A program made the translations under genes and the position numbers. A model generated the notes under the pieces. The model was not told where the DNA came from, ran no database searches, and saw nothing but the letters and a program-made list of their open reading frames with translations. Shown piece by piece: positions 5,832-6,483 of a stretch of 6,483 bases of DNA; within the stretch, counting starts at the first letter, position 1; every line of letters begins with the position of its first letter. This DNA is from Eubacteriales bacterium (GTDB lineage Bacteria; Bacillota_A; Clostridia; Christensenellales; Aristaeellaceae): positions 1 to 6,483 of the forward strand of contig JAUMYC010000143.1 in the NCBI GenBank assembly GCA_030528845.1, in the 5' to 3' direction.

Positions 5832-6483
5832 ATGAAGAAGTTTAGGAAACTGCTCTCTCTGGCGCTCGTGCTGGCGCTGCTGCTGCCGGTATATGCGCTC
5901 TCGGCAGAGCCCACCTACGCCTACGGCAACTTCTACATCGCGCTGGAGGAGATCGAACCCTCGCAGCGCGCCCAAGCGGAAGCGCTGTACGCTCTGCTGA
6001 CCGAGCCGCAGGCCGTCCATGTCAGCGGCGAGGCGGGCAAGAGCGTCTGGCAGGCCGCCGGTCTGGAAGAAGAACTGCAGGAAAATGTGCAGCAGGCGCT
6101 GGAGAACCTCTGCGCGCTCAAGGAACCCAAGGAAGAGCGCGCCGTCGCGCTCATGGAGGCTGCGCTGACGGGCGAAGCCTCCAAGACGGCCTCCGTCACC
6201 GGCCAATGGAACGCCATCCTCAGCGGCGAGGAGCCGGCCGTCTTCCTGCCCTTCTATGCCCCGCTGGATGAAGAGAGCATCGCCCTCGGCTTTGCGGACG
6301 AAGACGGCGTGCATGCGATCATCGTGAACAAGACCACGGGCACTCTGCACCAGCTCAGCCTCACGCACGAAGGCGCGCTGAGCATGAGCGACAGCCCGCT
6401 GGTCATCATGACCAACGCGCACATCGAGCTGGCGGCCTTTGCCGTGGGACAAGGTGTGCTGACGTACCGGATGGTCGACGGCG
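5832..6483 (+). CDS. Secreted protein of unknown function (runs off the right edge)
   Basis: I do not recognise the family. The first 217 codons are present and the frame is still open at the window edge. The N-terminus is a typical Sec signal peptide: basic MKKFRK, a hydrophobic core at residues 7-23, then cleavage probably after A22 or A25. There is no lipobox cysteine, so the protein should be exported or, if a C-terminal anchor exists beyond the window, wall- or membrane-attached. Residues about 38-120 look mainly helical and are rich in Ala and Glu; residues about 121-217 look more like beta structure (for example VHAIIVNKTTGTLHQLSL, 160-177). The only cysteine seen is C94. The start ATG at 5832 has AAGGAG (5818-5823) 8 nt upstream, which settles it. 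The gene has its own promoter and lies after the rubrerythrin terminator. Confidence 0.85.
   Translation, partial: MKKFRKLLSLALVLALLLPVYALSAEPTYAYGNFYIALEEIEPSQRAQAEALYALLTEPQAVHVSGEAGKSVWQAAGLEEELQENVQQALENLCALKEPKEERAVALMEAALTGEASKTASVTGQWNAILSGEEPAVFLPFYAPLDEESIALGFADEDGVHAIIVNKTTGTLHQLSLTHEGALSMSDSPLVIMTNAHIELAAFAVGQGVLTYRMVDG

Noticed and set aside
5796..6452. 218-residue minus-strand frame opposite the secreted-protein gene
   Set aside because: Shadow frame. The plus strand has an SD, a signal peptide and an uninterrupted frame from 5832.

Overview
The window looks like chromosomal DNA from a GC-rich, strictly anaerobic, probably gut-associated member of the Clostridia. The signs are strong GGAGG-type ribosome binding sites before every gene, consensus-like TATAAT -10 boxes, GC-rich third codon positions, a rubrerythrin, and an Amadori-compound (fructoselysine) pathway known from intestinal bacteria. 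This placement is inference; no rRNA or other taxonomic marker is present. There are no mobile elements, tRNAs, CRISPR arrays or phage genes.

Layout. (1) Bases 1-244, minus strand: the first 81 codons of a 6-phosphofructokinase. (2) Bases 245-460: a short intergenic region with two divergent promoters. (3) Bases 461-2569, plus strand: a full polyphosphate kinase 1 with a GTG start, followed by a small unrecognised ORF (2578-2913) that appears translationally coupled to it. (4) Bases 2914-2964: a bidirectional terminator between convergent operons. (5) Bases 2965-4805, minus strand: a two-gene operon transcribed frlD then frlB, encoding a PfkB-family kinase very like fructoselysine 6-kinase and a SIS-domain protein like fructoselysine-6-phosphate deglycase. 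(6) Bases 4806-5027: a divergent promoter region. (7) Bases 5028-5693, plus strand: a rubrerythrin with a rubredoxin-like domain at both ends, closed by a terminator. (8) Bases 5736-5831: a promoter region with phased direct repeats and a dyad over the -10. (9) From 5832 past the window edge, plus strand: a secreted protein of unknown function with a clear signal peptide.

How the genes work together. The frl pair should convert a fructosamine such as fructoselysine to its 6-phosphate and then to glucose 6-phosphate plus the free amine. Glucose 6-phosphate feeds glycolysis, where the phosphofructokinase acts. Polyphosphate kinase stores phosphoryl groups from ATP. Rubrerythrin removes hydrogen peroxide in anaerobes. 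The neighbours are otherwise separate transcription units with their own promoters and terminators.

No clearly new multi-gene system is visible. The points most worth a second look are the ppk-coupled small ORF, the dual-rubredoxin rubrerythrin, the stand-alone frlD-frlB pair, a Gln in place of a conserved PPK1 His, and the repeat-rich promoter of the secreted protein.
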